The notes beneath the pieces were generated by a model. It did not search any database and had not been told where the DNA came from. It saw only the letters and a list, made by a program, of their open reading frames with translations. Shown here piece after piece: positions 58,433-64,000 of a stretch of DNA of 64,000 nucleotides (its first letter is position 1; the number at the start of each line of letters is the position of its first letter). The position numbers and the translations under genes are program-made. Source of the stretch: Hysterangium stoloniferum (lineage: Eukaryota; Basidiomycota; Agaricomycetes; Hysterangiales; Hysterangiaceae); NCBI GenBank assembly GCA_015178975.1, contig WHVD01000055.1, forward strand, positions 62,001-126,000, written 5' to 3'.

Positions 58433-61400
58433 AGACATAATGTTTATGTTTTTTAGAGCTGGCATAATTATGTATGTAATGAATATATGTAATATAAATA
58501 TTTTCTCAGCTTGGTTTTGCCTTATAAGCACCGACCGCCGATCTTGACCCGACACGTTCCGAGTCGGTCTCAATAACCAAGGGACATCACCGATTCCCTT
58601 GTGATTTAGTTGTAATGGGGACACCCTCGATACATCTACCCGATGCCTGCTGCCTCGGAGAACAAGGCTACAGGGGTCCTTGATTGGCGACATCTGCAGT
58701 TGAGATGACCATGGGCGCCAATTGGGAACAAGCACAGTTAGTGGCTAAAATGCGTTAGTAGGATGTCATACGTTAGCCTTGAACTGTAAGGCAATATCAA
58801 GAAAGGGGAGGCGGCAGGAACGCTCGAACACACCATATGTGGGAAATTCTAACCATTAAATTACATTAAACTATAGACAGTTGCGCAGAGAGAAATATAC
58901 CCGGAGTTTTGAAACCGGATATAGAACTCAACGTCGAGATACTAGTTATGTGCTTAAACGAGCCTTCCGACCCTCCTCATTTGTGCCGTGGATGGGCATA
59001 TGGCGGGACCATTCGAAAATTGTCTGACTTGCAGTTGCGAATACCCAACGGATTGTCAAGTCCCCCAACCCATAAGTGGGTAATACATCTCTCGCCATTT
59101 CTGAACCATAGGTCTTCCGATAATCTGATTAAATCTCTGTTCTCAGGAAAGAGGAAGCCTGGAATTGGCGTTATTTTATTGGCGTTGTTTTCTTAGGGGG
59201 GGGGGGATCGATCTAGATTCTCGCTCATTTTCCTCTGACAGGGGGAGGGAGGGACCTGGAGAAACCTAGTATTCAGGAGCACACGTAACCATACCAGTAC
59301 GACAGACTGAGCAGCTGGAAACGCTTCCTCTGATTCGTTATGATTCCTTTTATATCCGATTTCCGAATATGACAATCTGGCGCATGTGTTGGTTGTTAAT
59401 TCGACGCGATTAACCTTCAGTAAAATTCTGAGAATTTTCTGGTCGCTCCATGACTTGCAAGAGAATTTTCGACGAGCGTCTTCTCGAATATGCTCAAATT
59501 TTCTATGGTTTTAATTGAAGAGATTACTAGAGATAGTGAATAATACTTGATTTATGTGAGCGCCGAGGCTTGCATCCGACTCTGAAAGTCGACGTCAATC
59601 TTGGGATTGTTTCACTGTACCACCGTTTTCTAAAGGTCATTTCACCCGGCGCTGCGTGAGAGCAGTATTAGCTAGCACTGTAAATTACCTCTGCCTGATC
59701 CATCATCCTAATTGAATCACACCTTGTGTTGCCTTTTTTTGACGAGGCTTCACAGCCTATCTGAAACGGGGGAGTACCTTTCAGACGTGAATCAATAACC
59801 GCCCACGTTCACCATGGCACTAAGTTTAGGCAGTATCATCTGGCAATGCAAAACTTTCACCCCTCGAAACGCGAGGATGGGCGTCCTTCAGGTCGTCCGG
59901 ATACTCACCAGCAAGACCCATCACGCGTACAATTGAGATCGTCCTCGTCTGAGAACACGTTGTGATACTGATTCATTGAAGCGTCTATTTAGACGACTAT
60001 TGACATTGCATGATGTACGATTGGAGTTTAAGACAAGTGATGACGCGGGGTGCAGTGCAGAAGAAGTTCTGGCAGGGGCCCTGCTATCTCCGTGTGGCAG
60101 TACGGCTTACACTTGAGAAAATGTCGGGAATGCTAAGGGGGAGTGCCAGATATGTTCTAAGGAAATCTTGACAGCATGGTAATAGATGTTCTAACATCCC
60201 CCTGCACGTATACATAGCATAATTGTCCCCGAGAGGCATCATGTTACGATTTTGTCAAAGGTCGTTTGAATACCAATGGGATATCACAAAACGACTGGCA
60301 AGTTCTCGCAGTTAGCTATAATGCTGACTGGGTAGAAACAAAATTCATTCCTCCCAGTCTAGGAAGTTCACACTCTGCTATTCGTTTGATAAGTATACCT
60401 TGTTGGTATCACGATATATCTTTCATGTTTACGATTATTACGATCTTTGGGTCTGTTTGTCCTGTCGACAAGCCTTGATGTACTTGGTTAGTGCAAGGGC
60501 GGACTGCTCCCAGGCTGGACTGCATGTATTAGCCGTTCGAACAAGTAGAACCTCATAAAGTCATTCATCTGCCCCTTTCAAGTCCATTGACATCCTGTTA
60601 GCTTCATAACGACATATATGCCTCATCGATTGGCATGGGGGAAGCCAGCCAATTCTGTAATATTACGGAAATGTTCGGAAAAGTACTAGTATTAGTGTTA
60701 TTCGTTCATCCTCGAAGGCGAGTGCATAAACTTCTACCCTATGTCAGAGTTCACTAATCACTACCACTGGCCCGGGTACTCTTCTGAGTTGTTTATAACG
60801 CGAGCGAATAATTTAGCATCAGGTATCGTCATACTCAATAAGTGTTTTTATATTGGTACTGGTTGGCAGTACCGCTTGAAGCTATTAGGGCCGAATCAAT
60901 GATGCAGGCGGACATAGGCCTATACCCCTCCGCGATCGGTGGAAAGTCTGCTCAAAATACGCTCGGTGTCTCGGCAGTAGTTAAACATAGAAAAGACGTC
61001 AACAATTAGGCTTTCAATTGGTTGCGTAAAAGTATCCGCAAATCATTCACGAAGCCGCGACAGCATCGAATGTCGAGCGCTTGTCTAGTTCTTCTTTTTG
61101 GGTGCTTTCGCGTGTCAAGGTAGAGCCTCAATGTATATCCGGCGCCGAAGAGTAAGCTAACGGTGCCGTCTTCTTTTGATCAAATTAAAAAGGTCTAAAC
61201 AAAATGGAAGACGTGTTTGAGTAGTAGGACGTGGACACTAACCACCTAAAGCGGGAGCAAGTAGTAACAAACTGGATATTTGGCTGTCATACTATATCTC
61301 TAACAGAACCATCTTCCAACAGTCGAGTGAAAGGGCAGATAGATCTATTATGCAGTAGAATATCTAGAGAGATATCAATTAGTATTAGATCAAACATACA

Positions 61401-62116
61401 AGCGATTCACGCCATTGCTTAAACCGTACGGGATCCTGAATTCTGACAGCACTCCCACATTCCGGAAATTGGGAGACACTTTGCAGGGTTGCTCAGGGGT
61501 GGTATGATTCCAGAGCCTGCACAGATTTGATCGAAGGGTATATGATGATATCTAAACAGCTGTCACTGGCATGAAGCTTATCTAGACTAACGAAGAAGCC
61601 TTCTTGCAGAACACCTGTCGTGTTCTTTGGCATGACAGTAGGTACGAATGGTAGGATCATACGCCGGTCCGTACACGGCAAAGCAAGCAGGTCACCACCC
61701 TTCAACGGCGGGCCGTCGCAGAGAAAGACAGATAAAGACCATACGTGATTAGTCGTCGAGTGTATATATATCGTGGCAAGTTTAGAAGATGTATTGGTAG
61801 TTATAGCAGGCAGCGGTCCGCTAATGGTCGGGGGGTACATGCAAGACAGCCCGAGACATACTCAGTGTTCATTGACATAGACACCTGTCCTTTGAGCATG
61901 AGCGGACCGGAGAACTTATCTAATAGATGAATACGTAGTGGTGGATGCTGCGACGGGCTGAAAGGTGGGAGAAAGGGAAAGACGCAGTACACGGAACACC
62001 GTTATTTTTAAAATCCAATTTTTTTTTCACCCAATAAGTGACTGTGACGTATTCCAGGCCGAGAGCTAGTCAGTTAGTATGGGACAAAATATAGAAGTAG
62101 TCAAGGGGAGCTGGGG
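58433..62116. other. 3.7-kb region without supported gene
   Basis: Frames on both strands (58385-58735 minus, 58909-59196 plus, 60266-60478 plus, 61493-61840 minus) lack recognisable domains and exon context. A G-run (GGGGGGGGGGG near 59197) occurs. No transposon ends, tRNA or repeat array were found. Confidence 0.4.
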
Positions 62117-62268
62117 AACTGGGCCTGAGAGAAATAACTCGAGGGGAACAGGGGAACTAGGCACGGGATAAATAGCTCGGGGGGAACAGGGGAACAGGGC
62201 ACGAGAGAAATAGCTCGAGGGGTACTGGGGAACTGGGCACGAGAGGAATAACTCGAGGGGAACCAAAA
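62117..62268. repeat. 38-bp tandem repeat, 4 copies
   Basis: The unit AACTGGGC..GAGAGAAATAACTCGAGGGGAACAGGGG repeats with a 38-bp step, with a few substitutions. The minus-strand frames through it (62066-62634) are artefacts of the array. Confidence 0.85.
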
Positions 62269-64000
62269 AAAACACATCGGACATAGGGCAACCTCTAGAA
62301 GCAAGCTGAGCGTGACTTCAGATCTGAGTGATAAGGTGTCTGACGTTGAAAAGGGATTTCCATTTCCTTGGTGGGGACTGGCCACTGTACCAGCTTGATG
62401 ATCTTTCAACGCCATCAGTTTATGGAGTATGCGCAGTTCAGGGTCCTGTGAACAGTTCGATGCATCGACATGATACCTGTTGTTGTTTGCTGCAGGATTC
62501 TTCTGAAAGCAATCTCGACGTTTAACAGGTGAGCTTTGCGTCAACATGGCGGGCCGCCGCGATTGAAGATAAGTGCAAGGTCCCAGCAGCCGAGGTCTCG
62601 GTCCACAATAGTAATTATAGCTGCGATAATGCATATTATTGATCTATCATTCCATCTCTCGGGACCAGCAGGAATGAACTCGAGTTTTTTTTTTGTTGTT
62701 ATCGCAGATCTTAATCGCGAGCTGTGGAGTTTGGTGGTGTGAGTTTTGGCTGAATGGGAGTTGTGCCAAGAGGCGCAGTCGCTGGAGTATCGGAGCCAAG
62801 CAGAACAGGAACTTAACCTTTTCTTAAGGGTTACGTCTTGTTACGCGGGGTGCGGATTCTTCCATAAGAGATGGCCGGGATCCTAAGCGCTCGCCAGATT
62901 TAAGCTCCGCCTTTCCGACATCGACCGAATATGTTTTTTTTGGGCTTAGTCGAAGGGGTTGGCACTGGCTGATAATGCTGGTGCCGAGCTTCCTACTAAT
63001 GGGAAAGGGAGGTTCTAAATGAATTGTAACTCTTGAATAACTGAGTTCTATGGGGTAATATGAGTATACATCAAGTATGTCTTCTCGAGTTCGCCTAAGT
63101 TGGTGTAAATTTTCCGTGTGATTGCACGTGGTACAGAGCCGTCTCACGCTGCCACTTTGAGCAGCTTCCTTCCGGTTGCTTGAGACGGTGAGTAATGCCT
63201 CATCTCCCACCGGGTTCAACCGATTAGCTTGACAGGATAATGCAATCTCATAGACTTAGCCTTGATCGATGCTTTAAATTGGATACCAATCGTAGACGGA
63301 TCTTTGATCAATATTTCCATTAAACAGATCATAAAAGGAAAGCTATCGTGAGTGTTACATCACGTACGGCTCGACATGGCCGACTGCACGACGAGGAATT
63401 ATGACTTACTTATTCTAGCAATTATCTCTTCAGAGTGAAGTTATAAATATATCTTTACTCGCGCACCCTGGGGTGGTCCGCATTATTACCTAGCGGGGTT
63501 AATTAATGGTATGTTGACATCAAGTTGACACCCACCGCTTGGCCATGAGCCTAAGCTCGTGCGCAGTTTGCGGTCCCTTGTTTTGGAACGGTATTGCCCA
63601 ATCGCTTGCTGCCTCCACAAACCTGGTTGTCCCACGCACCGATTTATCCCGTTGCACTTAACCGACTATACTGCCTCACCTGCAAATGCACGCCTTCTTC
63701 GTTCCTTCATTGCCCGGTTATCTCGGATCCGTTGTTTCGCCCACTTGAATGTGTGATCTCATCTCTTCGCTTCGATTCGACTTCCTTGGCTGCTTTTAAC
63801 TTATCGGCGCCCCGTATGAGGCCGTTGTGTTCATTCCCATCCTGTTGCTCGTTTACGCTTCTTTCCTTTCCCATTCACGTCACTTGTCTGCCGATAAACT
63901 TGGGATTTTATCAATAGAACATACCCAGTCGCCGCACTCCTCTCTCGGACGGTACCGCGCTGAGGCTTTGCTTTTGACTTCCATCACTTCGTATCAAGAT
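62269..64000. other. Region without supported gene; pyrimidine-rich tract at right edge
   Basis: Frames such as 62824-63219 (minus) and 62328-62742 (plus) have no recognisable domain. From about 63590 to 63900 the plus strand is C/T-rich with little A or G runs, which resembles a promoter or leader of a gene that starts beyond the window. That gene is not visible. Confidence 0.35.

Noticed and set aside
59560..59630. Possible tRNA-like stretch
   Set aside because: Arms do not pair into a cloverleaf and no conserved T-loop is present.
62066..62634. Minus-strand frames of 72 and 177 residues rich in Pro and Ser
   Set aside because: They run through the 38-bp tandem array and show no domain; open frame length is explained by the repeat.

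Overview
The window reads as nuclear DNA of a filamentous basidiomycete, most likely an agaricomycete. The protein-coding genes carry many short introns (about 45-70 nt, GT-AG), and encoded families are fungal (Atg17, CYP51/Erg11, Sem1/Dss1, Vps39, ribosomal P0, Hus1). No species can be assigned from sequence alone. I saw no rRNA, tRNA or CRISPR array.

Region 1 (1-18.65 kb) is a transposon graveyard. Two decayed Helitron-type Rep/helicase elements lie here. The first (about 3.1-7.6 kb) is broken, internally inverted and hit by LTR insertions; the second (about 13.6-18.65 kb) is nearly full length but riddled with stops and frameshifts. Five solo LTRs, each with a perfect 5-bp target duplication, sit in or beside the first. 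Around them are two unrelated minisatellites that both have a 19-bp period, a 34-bp array, and a tandem array of exon/intron-like cassettes upstream of the second Helitron.

Region 2 (18.8-23.1 kb) is a mosaic. A TA-flanked inverted-repeat element is followed by fragments of CYP51 (one in opposite orientation to the others) and a fragment of HUS1. The intact parents of both lie 4-13 kb downstream. An unrecognised minus-strand gene interrupts the CYP51 fragments.

Region 3 (23.7-42.6 kb) is gene-rich: aldose 1-epimerase, HUS1, a Maf-family pyrophosphatase (divergent from HUS1 across only 70 bp), cytochrome c oxidase subunit 4/Vb, a SAM methyltransferase and its decayed partial copy, CYP51, an NmrA-like reductase, a secreted carboxylesterase and ribosomal P0. 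Most of these are minus strand. The set mixes housekeeping (DNA-damage checkpoint, respiration, sterol and ribosome) with genes typical of accessory metabolism (methyltransferase, NmrA-like, carboxylesterase, epimerase).

Region 4 (42.6-58.4 kb) is plus-strand housekeeping: a nuclear-looking hypothetical protein, SEM1, VPS39 (vacuolar tethering) and ATG17 (autophagy scaffold). Between VPS39 and ATG17 lies a 3.2-kb imperfect palindrome holding two copies of a small unknown gene and of a thioesterase fragment. Region 5 (58.4-64 kb) has no gene I can support, only a 38-bp tandem array and a pyrimidine-rich tract near the right edge.
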